Assembly (NCBI RefSeq): GCF_963676685.1
Contig: NC_092357.1
Coordinates: 18,341,607 to 18,405,606, forward strand
Length of the DNA stretch: 64,000 bases
Source of the DNA: Mytilus edulis
Taxonomy: Eukaryota; Mollusca; Bivalvia; Mytilida; Mytilidae
Direction: 5' to 3'
Shown: in pieces, positions 35,801-50,800 of the stretch
Layout: every line of letters starts with the position of its first letter
How positions within the stretch are numbered: position 1 is the stretch's first letter
Notes under the pieces: model-generated
The model's input: only the letters and a program-made list of their open reading frames with translations
Told to the model about the DNA's origin: nothing
Databases searched by the model: none
Position numbers and translations under genes: made by a program

Positions 35801-38800
35801 CTATTCAGAATGGGCAGCCAGTGTAAGCGAAGCATGTGCCTTCAATATGAGTCAACCTCTGATAGTCAGGAACGAAGAGACAAATCTTATACAAGTTAAC
35901 TTTGACCCACAGCTGACTGCCGTGCTACGAGAAGTAAAATATTTGGACGGCCGTGAAGAACAGGAGATACCAGAATCTGCTAAAGCCATGTTCGCTAAGA
36001 ATGATACTTTCTGGCGTTTTGTAACCAACTTAGATCTTAGCGTCCATCTCTATAATAAAGTCAGGAACACTGTGTTAGAAGTAGAGTTTCCATTGGTTGA
36101 AGACCAGTTGAAGGATATTGATGTCCAATTAGAACAAGCTGAAAAATCTCTAAACTGGGAGAGTGAAGGTAAGCAAATATGGTTTTCCCTTTTGAATGGT
36201 TTAACACTAGTCATTTTTGGGGCCCTTTATAGCTTGTTGTTCAATGTGAGCTAAAGCTCCCTGTTGAAGGCAGTACTTTGAACTATAATGGTTTACTTTA
36301 CAAATTGTATCTTGAATGGAGAGTTGTCTCATTGGCAGACATACCACATCTTCTAATATATATCTATAGTGAATTGTCTAAGGAGAATATATTTATAACA
36401 AAAATGAGTAGAGGTTAAAAAAATGATTACATTAGTCTTGTCAGTTCCTTCCTTTATCCCCCTACAATAGGAGCTTTTAGTTCCTCTGTGTGACAAATAG
36501 TTCATTTATCAAGCCTGAGATTAAAGTTTTGGTGCAAGTCAATTTGACACTAAGTACAGAACATATATAATGATATAATTACATTAGATGTATGTTTCAT
36601 TATGATACTTTATTCTGATTGGCTAACTGCACATCACATGTTATTCCGTAAGCAATTGCATTGCTCAATAAAACTTTTCATTCATGATAACATGTGGTCC
36701 CACAATAAAGTGCACAGGTGAATTAAATAAAACAATAATAAAATTCGTGTTTTCATGATCATTGCTAAAAAAATGTAATTATAAGTATTGAATGCTTCTT
36801 TTTGTAACTTCATAGGGTTGTAAAAGCGTTGACCATGCTCACATTTTTAGTACGAAGCGCTTCTGCACTTCATACAAAATGTACTTCGGTCAACGCTTTT
36901 ACACCCCAATGAAGTTACAAAAAGAAGCATTCAATTCTAAAATGAATTTTAATAATATATGCAAAGGGTTTTGACAGAGATTTCATGGAAATGTGATTGT
37001 TCAAGCTTGGCATGGTGTCCTATATACTCATATTCAAATGTTATTTAATAATTGCTAATGAAAATTTCAGGAGTATGGGAATATATCCAGAAAACTAGAG
37101 ACCAAGTCATAGACCTTGAGTCCCGTGTACAGAAGGCCAAGGACAATGTGGAGGAAATCAAGAAACTGATGTCCACCTGGGCTAAGACACCACTGTTTGA
37201 ACGTAAAGAAGAAAAACATGATTCTCTATTGAACTTAGATGATAGAAAAGAAAGACTTGAAAAGCGTTACACTAACATTAAGGGACTAGGGGACAAATTA
37301 CATGAATTGTTAAAGGTAAGATTAATTGGAAGCTAAACATGTCACAAGAATATATCTTTACAGACCGATTGATTTCAGCCATCAAAACAAATATCCGATG
37401 GGATTAATATGGCCAAATATTAGCTAAGGCAGCATTTTTTCACAGTAAATATTTTGGGTCATAAATATGAACCTTAATTTTAATTTATTAATAAAATATG
37501 CCTAAAGTAATTATTTGTATAAATTGAAGTTTTAAAGTTTTAAGTTATTTATCTACACATTCATCCACTATTGCTCCAGAACAAAAAATATGTAAGTGCA
37601 TCATAAGGACTGAAATTACGAAAAACCTACTGTGCTTATAATCAGTCTACTATACTTGCTAGAAAAAATACATTTCAATGTTGCTGATGATTAATTTTTG
37701 TCATAAGATTTGTTGTGAAAAGAGCCTTTGCCATCAATACATAATAATATCATAATACAAAATGCTAAAATGTGACCTGTATTAAATAGAACCAACCTTC
37801 TGCAAATGAATATCAGTGCATCTGTCAACCTTTTTGATTTTAAAAAAAATTACTCTATGCTTAAATTCTTCAACTGTTTGAAAATTGATTTAATGTTAAA
37901 ACCCTACAAAACTGACAAAATTCATCTTTTATTTTAGCAAAACTTAGAATATTTCAAAGCCAGTGGTAGTTCTGACACCTGGAAGGCCTATGTAGATTAT
38001 GTAGATGAAATGGTAGTCGATGGATTCTTTAACACTATTCACTGCAGTATTAAATTCTTACTAGACAATACAGATCCTAAGATTGATGTAGATCCATTAT
38101 TTGAAGCACAATTAGAACTCAGAGTACCAGAAATGATCTTCATTCCTTCTCTAGATTACGGAGTAGCTGATGGATTCTATGATTTGGTTGATAGCCTTGC
38201 GGGAGACATCTACAAACAGGCTTCACTGATTCCACGTCTTGCTGCTCACAGCGGAGTCGAAAATTATCAACCCGATTTAGAGGAAATGGAAGAGTTGTCT
38301 GACATGAGAAGCGAACTCATGGATAGAATTACTAACATTATGAACAAGGCTGTCGAGTATAGGAATTCATTTGATAATTATTCCTATCTTTGGGTTGACG
38401 ACAGGACAGAGTTTATGAGACAGTTCTTACTGTATAACCATGTACTCACACAAGAAGAGATTGAAGCTCATGCTGATGACAGTGTCCCTGAGAATCCACC
38501 AACACTGAAACAATTCAAAGAACAGGTAGGATTGAATTATACATTCTCATTGGGTTTTTTTCCCCCCTCTTCCCTGGAGTGAAACGGGAGCTCTAGATAT
38601 CTGTATGCCCATCCCTCCAAAATATTTAATGCTCTCACACTATAGTACTCATGAGAATTAAATAAACTTTTGTCAAAGATTACACCAGCAACATATCCAT
38701 GAAATAGAGCAAAGCTATGGAAATGCTGTTTATCCATCTTACATTGTAAAGGCTGGCTGTGACCACTAAACTAGTCATGAAAATTTAATAAAGGTTTGGT

Positions 38801-41800
38801 CAAAAATTACATCAGCAATATCTCAGATGACTTTGAAAATCAAGACCTATCTATATTGTAATGGGGTGTTGGTGTAGTATTTCCCATTGGAAATGTAAAA
38901 AGTGTCTCCTTAGAGTATGTTTTTACTTGAACATTAGCTAATAAAAAAAACCTACATAAACTCACTGCAGATATATGTATTGCTCATGGATATTTTTAAC
39001 CAAAATGTTTTATGGTGGCAGTTTTTATCCTATTTTTTTAATTCTATATATTCAAATTTTAATCTGCTCACTGCTATGAAAAAATAAAATTTGTTTTGAT
39101 TTTATTAAAAAATCTATAGTATGAATGTATATGGACCTTATTAAATTCAATTTTATTTATAGATTGACACTTATGAGAAAATATACGGAGAGGCAGAACA
39201 AATCCAGCCTACTCAGTTATTTGAGAGCTGGTTCCGAGTTAATTCTAAACCTTTCAAGCAAGCTCTATTAAACACTATAAAAAGATGGAGTTACAGTTTC
39301 AAACAACATCTGATTGATCATGTGACCAATAGGTAAGATATTCTCTTCTGTACAGTGAATTCATTATTGTTTGTGGGTTACCATTTTTGTGAATTTTGTG
39401 TGTATAGGTAAACATAATTTTTAACATTCAACTAAATCTCATATTAGTCCAGGACATTAAACATTTTTTCAAAGAATAAGGACAATCTTATTCTTGTTCA
39501 ATTATGTCTGCATGCAAGCCTATAGATAAAGGTTTCTTGTGTACAATTTGGAAATTAGTATAGTGTTCATTATCACTGAACTAGTATATATTTGTTTAGG
39601 GGCCAGTTGAAGGACGCCTCCGGGTGCGGGAATTTCTCGCTACATTGAAGACCTGTTGGTGACCTTCTGCTGTTGTTTTTTTCTATGGTCGGGTTGTTGT
39701 CTCTTTGGCACATTCCCCATTTCCATTCTCAATTTTAAGTATGTATTTTCTATAGGCTTGCATGCAGACATAATTGAACAAGAATAAGATTGTCCTTATT
39801 CTTTGAAATAATGTTTAATGTCCTGGACTAATATGAGATCTTTTGTAAATAAATAGAAATTACACAGTTGAAATGGAATGTGCTTATTGTTTAGTTAGTA
39901 AGTAATATGATTTGGATGTATGGTATTATGTAATTTGATTTGTTTCCCCAAATAGTAAAAAAATCAATGTATTTCACATTGCAGTGCAGAATATAATTTT
40001 CTTTGTTTTTTATTTAAAGTTTGAAGGAGTTAACTGACTTCATCAAGACAACAGATGCAGGATTAGAACAGGAAGTTGAGGAAGGTGATTACAATGGGCT
40101 GGTGGGATGTATGGGATACCTACTGGCTGTCAAGGAAAGACAGGCTACTACAGATGAGATGTTTGAGCCGCTGAAACAGACTATAGAACTACTGAAAACT
40201 TTTGATCAGGAGATGTCTGAGGATGTCCATCTTCAATTACAGGTAAATTAAATAAATTACAGGTAAATTATATAAGTTACAGGTAAATTATATAAATAAC
40301 AGGTTTTAGTGAACATCATTCTTGCGTTTAGAGACTTCCGTTCCCATGTTGAGCGAGTGAATGGAATACTATGATGCTCTATTGCACGAGTTAGTCGTCA
40401 AATTAAATTCTCATAATTGACAATCAACACTTCTGTCATAAGGGAATTGTGCTTAAATACCTATGAAACAACCATTATTTCTTGTGTAACCTGCACAATG
40501 ACGATCACTAAGACACTTGATGAACGTTATTAGTGCAGGGATACAGTCGATCCCCTCTATCTGGTAAATGACATCATAAAGGCGTGTATAATTGAAGAGT
40601 TTTCCAGACAAATTCCAAAGTGGTCTATAGCATTATACAGCTATTTTGGGACAAGGGCTCTTTATGTTAATTTAAAATATTCTTTATCATTCTCTCTTTA
40701 CTTTATAGGAATTACCTGAACAATGGAAGAATACAAAGAAGATTGCTATAACTGTTAAACAACAGGTGGCACCACTACAGGCTACTGAGGTGGCTAATAT
40801 TAGACGTAACACCGCCACATTTGACGTCAACCAACACAAGTTCAGGGAACATTTCCGCTCCATACCACCATTTAGATATAACTGTGAAAAACCATATAAC
40901 AGCATTGATTCTGTAAGTTTTTATTTGTCCTCATTTATTTTTATGCCCTATTTGTGTGCATTTTGATTTCTGGTCTGTGCAACTTTTTGTCCGTCCGTCC
41001 GTCTGTTTTTTTCCTGTGTCCTGGTTCAGGTTAAAGTTTTTGGTCGAGGTAGTTTTTGATGAAGTTGAAGTTAAATCAATTTGAAACTTAGTACACATGT
41101 TCCCTATGATATGATCTTTCTAATTTTAATGCCAAATAAGAGTTTTTACTCCAATTTCACTGACTACTGAATATAGAAAATGATAGTGCGGATGTACTAT
41201 GGACACATTCTTGTTAGTTGTCCTCATTTATTTTTTGGGAAAAAATATTTTGTGCTTGGGCCATAAAAAAGAATTGGTTTGTTTGCCCTAACCCTTATAT
41301 TATTTTATATTAAGATAGAACATTTTAGGAATTTCAAACTATAAATTCAAAATGAGCTTGTATAATACATTTAACAGTGATACAAAACACTCATGACTTG
41401 TTTTCTTTTTAAATTCAGTCTTATAAAATGTTGATGAAGAAAGCTGATTTATTTAATTGTTATTTGCTAATCTGTTTGCAAACAATTCATACATATTCAG
41501 AACAGAGGAAATTGGAATAGATAATTTTTATCCCAGCAGAACAACAGATTTTTAAAATAACCAAATTCTTTCCTCTATTTTTTCAGTACCATCAAGAGAT
41601 ATCTGGTATGGAAAAAGAAATGCTTAAACTATTAGATGCTGCCGGACTCTTTGAAGTCAACGTCCCAGATTTCAAACAGCTTAAACAATGTCGTAAAGAA
41701 CTAAAACTTCTGAAAACACTGTGGGACTATGTCATCATGGTCAGAAGCAGTTTTGATGATTGGAAAACGACAACGTGGAAGGAAATCAACGTAGAACAGA

Positions 41801-44800
41801 TGGACATGGATTGTAAAAAGTTCGCCAAAGATATCCGATCTCTCGACAAGGAAATGAGAGCCTGGGACTCCTACACTGGTGTGGAGGATAGCGTAAAGAA
41901 CATGTTGACATCTCTCCGAGCCGTTGGTGAGCTCCAGAATGATGCCATCAGAGAACGCCATTGGCAACAGCTTATGGCTGCCACTAAGGTAGGTTACAGG
42001 TTTATTAAGATGTCAGAACTCAAATACTGCACTGACTTATTTTTTTCCTAGATGATTAATTTAAAGATATTTATGAGTACAAATATAACACAAAAATAAT
42101 TACAACCAGTTGGCCAGGAAGAAATTACTGAGAATACAAAATACCTGAAAAAATAAGTTGTTTCACATTATCATTTTAGACATCAGTCAAGTTTTTCTCT
42201 ACTTCTTAGCAAATCTTGCAATAATGTAAATCTTCGGTATTTTTTAGGATGCAAAAATTTACCATACAATTTTAAAAGAAATAAGAAAAACTAAAAATCA
42301 AGGTATCAGCTGCAATAAAGATAGTCAATACTTATCATGCAAAATATTACTGATAAATATCTTCTTTTTTTTTTCATTTTGAAATTAAAATACTTTGATA
42401 GAAATGGTACTATTTTGACAGGTACGATTTATGATGGACGACAAGACCACCCTTGCCGATTTACTCTCCTTGAACCTCCATAACTTTGAGGATGAGGTAC
42501 GAGGTATTGTCGACAAAGCTGTGAAAGAAATGAGCATGGAGAAGGTCCTGAAAGAATTGGACGTTACGTGGGCATCAATGGAATTTGAACATGATCCACA
42601 TCCCAGGACAAAGATTACTATGCTGAAGACTAGTGAGGAGTTGATCGATACACTTGAAGATAACCAGGTCAGTTTGTGATTTTAAGACGCCAATTTGTTA
42701 TTTCATTGAACAGGCCCATCTGATATTATAGGGTTATTGCATAAATATTGGGGAATATTGTCCTGAGTAGAATTTTATATTGCACGAGCTTGCGAGTGCA
42801 ATATATGTTCTACAAGGGACAATATTCCCAAATATTCATGCAATAACCCTTTTATTGTATAGCAATATAATGTTTGAAAGTAAAAATTGGTTTAAACTAA
42901 GATTTTGTCGTTGATGACGTCATGAATTTTGAAGATTTATTGCACGCTAACTTTTGGTTGCTTTCTGTGGGAAATATTATATTGCTATGCAATAATAGAG
43001 ATTATTAGGTAAAATAAAACATTATCAGGTAATATAAAACATTATTAGGTAAAATAAAACATTATAAGGTAAAATAAACAATCTTGGACAAAAAAAACCA
43101 GTGAAATTGAACAGATAAACATGGGAATCTGTCCCAATACCACAGCACTGAAATCCATCCTGCAATAGCCCATACTACTTTACCCTTTATTTACCTGAGG
43201 CCAAAAATGAGCTAATTTGGTTTCAACACCAGATTTGAAAAAAAAGGTTCTGATAAATTAATAAAATTTTAACTGACCACCACTAAAAACTAACTGTACA
43301 AACATTTGGTTTCTGTTATAAGATTAATTCAATTATCTGTTATGTTTTAAAAATTTACATTTCAGGTACAATTACAAAATATGTTGTCGTCCAAATTCAT
43401 CGCTCACTTTTTACAAGAAGTATCATCATGGCAGAAAAAACTGTCGACTGCTGATCAAGTGATCCAGATCTGGATGGAGGTACAGAGAACCTGGTCTCAT
43501 TTAGAAAGTATCTTCATAGGATCAGAAGATATCAGGAACCAGTTACCTGAGGATTCAAAAAGATTTGATGGAATTGACAGTGATTTTAAGGTTTGTAGAA
43601 TTTTATCCCCTATTTTAGAGGGTACGAATGCCCTTTACTGTCGGGCGTCAAATGGTAATTTTCTGTTACCGTAAGTGTCAAATTGGTTAAAGTTTTATCG
43701 TGATTTGTCAGATATCTCAGATAATTAATTGTAATTGTTATTTTTGGACAAAATTTAATGTGATTTGTCACAATCAGTTTGATTTTTTAGTGGAAGAAGA
43801 CGTCAAGTCTTCTGAAGACTTAAGGGGCCGACCATTGGCTTTGAGTCTCCGTATGCCGCATTCATTTCGTGTATTACAATTTCAAAACAACTTACATTCC
43901 TGACACCGATTTTTACACATGATTGGGCATCTGAATCATTTAATTTGTAAAACAATCACTATCGTAAATATGACCCTTTTATTTATGTAAATTATTAGAT
44001 TTCATCTCATCCACATGAACGTAATTTGTTTACTTGTAACAGGATGTTTTAACTGTAGATATTTGTATTACGCATGCGTGAATTTGGTATCGGTACAACT
44101 CGCCCTGTTTACAAGTTCGCCCTTGAAGTTACGAATTTGCAATCCTGCAGACAAGAAGATTTTATTTTTATATAAATAAAAAGGATATATAAAGTGTTAT
44201 CTTTATTCATGGGTTTCCTTTGTCATGTGAATTAGATGCCCTTCGTAACATACATGTGAACCTCCCGTTTAGGAGAAAAAACTCCCGTGTATGAAATTTT
44301 TCAGACGCCAATATTTGATCATTTCTTACTACTGTACGGGTGTAATTGACACCTGTGTTAAATTTTACTTGAACATCAAAGAAGATGTATAATTATATGG
44401 CTTCACTTGAAAAATGTAAATGGTAAAAAGACTATAAATGATTAATATTTTAATCAAATAATCATAAAAGGATGTTGATTAAATGAATTTAAATGATTTT
44501 GGACAAATAAAAAAATTAAAATTTATAAATTATTTTATTAATTTAGACCTCCTTTCAAGGATTAAATTGAAGTTTATATATTAAATTTGTTTATAACTGG
44601 TTAGAAGTCATCATACAATATGTGCAACTAGGCTAATAGTCATTAATAAAGATAAAAAAAAAGGCTAATAGTCTAGCTTCTGCTAGCTTCATGTATAATT
44701 TTTCTACCGATTTAATATATAACTAGAATTATGCAAACAGACTTAAGGAAAAGGCATGTAAGTCATGTAAGTTCATACAAATATGACACTTTTTCTAGAC

Positions 44801-47800
44801 AATCCAGATCTTGCAAAATACATCGCTAAAAATTGTAACCTTTAATTTTGTTGTTGTGCAGTAAAAACCCATATGGGAACTTTCAAAAGTTGGCAGGTAT
44901 GTAACAAGTCTTACTATTTTTATGCTCCATTTATGGGCAATATGTTTTCTAGTCTGTCCGTCCGTCCTGCTTCTGGTTATAAAGTTTATGGTCGAGGTAG
45001 TTTTTGATGAAGTTGAAATCCAATCAACTTGAAACTTAGTACACATGTGTTCCTCTTGATATGATCTTCTTAATTACTGCCAAATTAAAGATTTTACCTA
45101 ATTTTCATAGTCAACTGAACATAGAAAATGATTGTACGGATGGGAAATCCATGTACTTATGACCTTTTCTTGTTTGAAGAAAAAAATACATTTTAACGAT
45201 AATGGAACAAAGCAGCCTGGGTAAGTGGGGCTGCTTTTATGGTAATTCAAGTTACCTTTTATTCACCTTCTTCCACTTCAGAGCTATCAGCTCTTTGATT
45301 TGAAGGAATGTATGCCAACTTTGCAAAAGTCACAAAAATATATATCCATGATAATGCAAGTTTTCCTCAAACAACAAAAAATGGTACCCACAAAAATAAA
45401 AAAAATCCAAAGTATGTAGAAACCATTCATAATTTATACACAGGAGATACTCATGCATTATTATCCAAAACTGTCTGTTTTAGAGTACTGAAGAACGCAA
45501 ATTATTGCATTGTATTAGTTTCATGAGGAATGAAGATACATTTCTTTCGAGATATTGTACTAAGAATATTCCATACAATTGAAATCTACATTTGTTACTA
45601 TGCAAGAATAACCTATAATTGAAATTCTACATTTGTTTCTTTGTAGGAATTAGTGTCTGAAGTTGAGAAGACAAAGAACGTTGTAGATGCTACCAACCAG
45701 CCTAACTTGTTTGAGAGATTAGAGGCTCTACAGGGGCAACTGACACTCTGTGAGAAGGCATTGGCTGAGTATCTAGAAACCAAGAGATTGGCATTCCCAA
45801 GATTCTACTTCGTATCGTCAGCTGATTTGCTAGATATTTTGTCCAATGGAAATAATCCACCAGTTGTAAGTTGAAACCAAAGATTTGCAGTTTAGTGGAA
45901 AGAAGTAATAGTTAAGCCGAATTTCTGTAAAAAAAAACCTAGCAGTTAATAACCCATTTAGTTTGAAAAAAAACATTTGAAGTTCGGTAGAAAGAAGTAA
46001 TATTGAAGCCAAATTTCTGTACAAAAAAAAACTAGCAACTTACTTAAATAATGTAAAGTTTTAACTGTTAGGCTTGAATTGTGTTTCTGTAAAGTAACTG
46101 ATTAAATTTTGTTGACGGTGACTGAATGTCCAATGGAATATGACATGCACATTTAAGACAAAAAGAAAACTTGAGGCTAATATTTACAGAGAAAACTGGT
46201 ATAAGACCAAAATTTCCGTTATTAGTATGTTTTTTGCTGTGATTAATATAAAAAAAGAAGATGTGGTATGATTGCAAATGTGACAACTCTTCATAAGAGA
46301 CCAAATGACAGAGAAATTAACAACTATAGGTCACCATACTGCCTTTAACAATGAGCTCATACCGCATAGTCAGCTATAAACGAAATGACAATATAAAAAC
46401 AATTCAAAGGAGAAAACTAGCAGCCTAGTAATTAATGTACAAAAAAAAAAAAAAAAACAAATATGTAACACATCAACAAACAACAACCACTTTTTTATTT
46501 TCAAATTTACTACAGTTAAGTTTTCAGAAATCTTGACAATAAATAAAAATACCTGTAATAAAAATAATGTTTTTGTAATACAATCAATGTTTTGCTATTT
46601 ATAGCATGCACATAATGTTTTTATAACACTTTATCTCACATTTTAGGTTGCCCGTCATTTGACCAAATTATTTGATAGTTTGGCTAACCTTAAGTTCTAT
46701 GTTTTTATAACACTTTATCTCACATTTTAGGTTGCCCGTCATTTGACCAAATTATTTGATAGTTTGGCTAACCTTAAGTTCTATGTTTTTACAATACTTT
46801 ATCTCACGTTTAAGGTTGCCCGTCATTTGACCAAATTATTTGATAGTTTGGCTAACCTTAAGTTTGAGGAGGATGACAAGGGAAACAAGATCAAATCGGC
46901 CATAGGTATGCACAGTAAAGATGGAGAATACGTTGATATGGATAAACCATGTGATCTGAATGGTCAAGTAAGTATTATAGTAGTGTGAAAAAAGGCCTTG
47001 ACCAGCTCACCAATTTCATATTTTATATATACAGTAATGTTAAAAAAGGCCTTGACCAAGGCAGGTACACCAATTCCATATTTTCAGTTTTTGCATAGTT
47101 GCATAAAAAATCAGAAATAAAATCAAATAATATGTGCCATTTTCCTCTCAAAATGGTAACTTTTTTCTTGCAATATATGAGAATCTGGATGGGGTTTATA
47201 GAATAGAGAATAATAGGCCAATACTACAAAAAAAAAGAATAAAAAAAAACTAGGCCAAACAAGTAAAGAATAGAGAGTATTAGAGTGCTGGAGACTAGTG
47301 TAAAACCATTCAAACTGAAAAAAACAACAGTCTGACTTCTAAATTAAATCTATATAAAAAATGAGAAAGAGAAACACTTTAATATGAACCACATCAACAA
47401 ACAACAACTACTGAACATCAGATTTTTGACTTAGGACAGGTGCAAACAATTGCAGCAGGTTTTAATAGGTATCAACCTTTCTTCACCCTTATCTGAAACA
47501 AAAGTGTAACATTACAATTAAAGACACACTTTAAAATATCAATTGACATGTACATTTTTCTAGGTTGAGGTCTGGTTAATGAGACTATTACAATCCCAAT
47601 GTAGTACAGTCAGACATGAGATGACTGAAGCTGTTAGCTCATATGAAGAAAAACCAAGAGAACAGTGGCTCTTTGACTTCCCTGCTCAAGTGGCATTGTG
47701 TGGCACACAGATTTGGTGGACTACAGAAGTCAACATTGCCTTTGCCAGATTAGAGGAAGGTTATGAAAATGCCCTGAAAGATTACAACAAAAAACAGGTA

Positions 47801-50800
47801 ACATATGTCCTTGGTATTACTGTGGATTCTTGTAGTTCAAGGTCAACCACCAATTTAAATGTTTAATAAAGTGAAAGTAAAAATTTCAATGATGTCATTG
47901 TTTAAAGTAATCTTTGAAATGGTGTTAATTTGCTTAGTACATAATTTTACTTGAAATTAACTACAATCAATACTTTATACAGTGCAAACAAATATTTAAT
48001 TTTACTTCCCACTGAAAAATTATAGCAATCTTTCACCCTTAGTGCTTACAAGCACTTTGATTTAATAGATTTTACTGTTGTATCCTCCATCTTTTTAGGT
48101 AACACAGTTGAATGCACTCATCCAGTTGTTGATCGGCAAATTGAATTCTGGGGATCGTCAGAAAATTATGACTATCTGTACTATTGATGTGCACGCTCGT
48201 GACGTGTTAATAAAGTTGGTAGCATCGAGGGTAGACAGCGCCCAGGCCTTCAGTTGGTTGAGTCAACTTCGTCACAGGTGGGACGACAATGAGAGAGATT
48301 GCTTTGCCAACATTTGTGATGCCCAGTTCCGATATTCTCATGAGTATCTTGGCAACACACCTCGTCTTGTCATTACTCCTCTGACTGATAGGTATGTAAT
48401 CTCATGAGTTACACACTGAATTTTGTAAGTTGTGAGTATAAATAGATTCTAACATTTCATCAAGTTTAGTTTGAAATTTCTCAAATCAAAACACATGAAT
48501 TTTGTATTTTTTTTTATGTCAAATTGAAAATATGGAAATCTTTAAATAATAGTGTGAATGGGTCATCTGTGTATTATGGACACATTCTTTTTTATAAAGT
48601 CTTCAACTTAATTTGCAGATATTTCTAAAGTTAGAAAATATTTATTACAGATGTTACATCACCCTTACCCAGTCTCTCCATTTGATTATGAGTGGCGCCC
48701 CCGCTGGACCAGCAGGAACTGGTAAAACTGAGACCACCAAAGATTTGGGCCGTGCTCTTGGTATCATGGTCTATGTGTTTAATTGTTCAGAACAGATGGA
48801 CTACAAGGTAAAATATTTCTTTTATCAGTTTAACCGGTATTGTGGGATTTGATTATATTCATATTTCAAACCAAACTTTGAAGGATTTAAAGGATTTAAA
48901 GGAGAAAAAAACCTTTGTATGATCAAAGGACTGGCAAAACATAAAAACATTCATATAATCATAGGACTGGCAAAATATAAGTAATCAGTTTAATTGGTAT
49001 TGTGGACTTTGATTATATTCATATTTCATACCAGGATTTTGAGGGGAAAAAAACATTCATATGATCAGAAGACTTGCAAAATATAAATAATCAAATTGAA
49101 TAAAAGCAAGTGTTAACTGGTTCTTAAAGGTATTGATATAAAACAATTTTTACGAATATGAATTGATGTGAGGTAATCATCAATAAGACAGTATTAAATT
49201 CAACAAATAAGATAAAATTGAGAATGGAAATGGGGAATGTGCCAAAGAGACAACAACCTGACCATAGAAAAAAACAACAGCAGAAGGTCACCAACAGGTC
49301 TTCAATGTAGCGAGAAATTCCCGCACCCAGAGGCGTCCTTCAACTGGCCCCTAAACAAATATATACTAGTTCAGTGATAATGAACGCAATACTAATTTCC
49401 AAATTGTACACAAGAAACTAAAATTAAAATAATACAAGACTAACAAAGGTTAACAAAAGAGAATAGACGCATACTGAAAAAAGACCCATGCAATAATTAA
49501 ACTTCCTTATTCTCCCACATACATTTTAATGGAATAGCGATATTAAACTTCCTTATTCTCCTACATACATTTTAATGGAATAGCGATATTAAACTTCCTT
49601 ATTCTCCCACATACATTTTAATGGAATAGCGATATTAAACTTCCTTATTCTCCCACATACATTTTAATGGAATAGCGATATTAAACTTCCTTATTCTCCT
49701 ACATACATTTTAATGGAATAGCGATATTAAACTTCCTTATTCTCCCACATACATTTTAATGGAATAGCGATATTAAACTTCCTTATTCTCCCACATACAT
49801 TTTAATGGAATAGCGATATTAAAGAGTTGGAAGGCCGAAAAGGCCATGTGTCTAACACTGTAGGGTAATAAAACCTTTAGAGTTTCTAATAATTTAAAGT
49901 TTTCCTAAAAAGAACTTTACAGAAAATGACCATATCAATGATATTTAAGGTCAACACAAGGGCTGACCACTGAGTTGTTAAATAAACTTGAAAATTTATG
50001 CAAAAAATTAGATTCTCATAAATTTCTATTTTGCAGTCCATTGGTAACATCTACAAAGGTTTGGCCCAGTCTGGAGCTTGGGGATGTTTTGATGAGTTCA
50101 ATAGAATTGCTGTTGAAGTGTTGTCTGTAGTGGCCGTACAGGTCAAATGTATTCAGGACGCCATCAAAGAAAAGAAGAAAGAATTCAACTTTCAGGGAAG
50201 TGTCATCAAACTGGTCTGGACCGTTGGTCTTTTTATCACCATGAACCCTGGTTACGCAGGAAGAACTGAATTACCAGAGAATCTAAAAGCTTTGTTTAGG
50301 TAGGTTAAGACTGGCTATGCAGTAAAAACTGGACTACTAGAGTTTTACAACATCAGTGCATTTAGATTAATTGGAAATGATCAAACCATTGATAAAAAAA
50401 TAGCTTCTTTTATTCACTTAGTCATGTTAGTGTTCCATTGACATAATAGGTAATGAAAATACAACTTGTAATAATTATAGTAACTGTAAGTATATAAAAT
50501 CACTGCATTTGAATTATTTTATTAAATTGGATTGATTTGATATGTCACCTGTAATAGGTTTAATTATCTATTAATGTGGTATATCCAGGGGTGCTCTGTT
50601 CATACATATACAATGTCAACTTGGTGAACACTTCCCTGAAGCTTTAATTTTTTTAAATGATGAACTGTAAATTCAGAAACTATTGCATTGTTTTTATTAT
50701 CGCGAAAAATGTAACAGGGCTATAATCACAATATATTAAACTTGCATTTGAATTTTTAAAGAATTAAACAGTATTTTTCTCAATATCTCAAAAATTAAAA

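Larger units (their letters stand above)
48808..50036. other. intron 24
   Basis: Contains a family B repeat on the minus strand (about 49208-49440) and the 46-bp tandem array (49501-49822). No coding signal. Confidence 0.75.

Noticed and set aside
46647..46814. Two extra copies of exon 21 as genuine exons
   Set aside because: They lack a donor of their own, copy 1 runs into a stop, and the protein family has a single copy of this segment. They are kept only as possible alternative acceptors.
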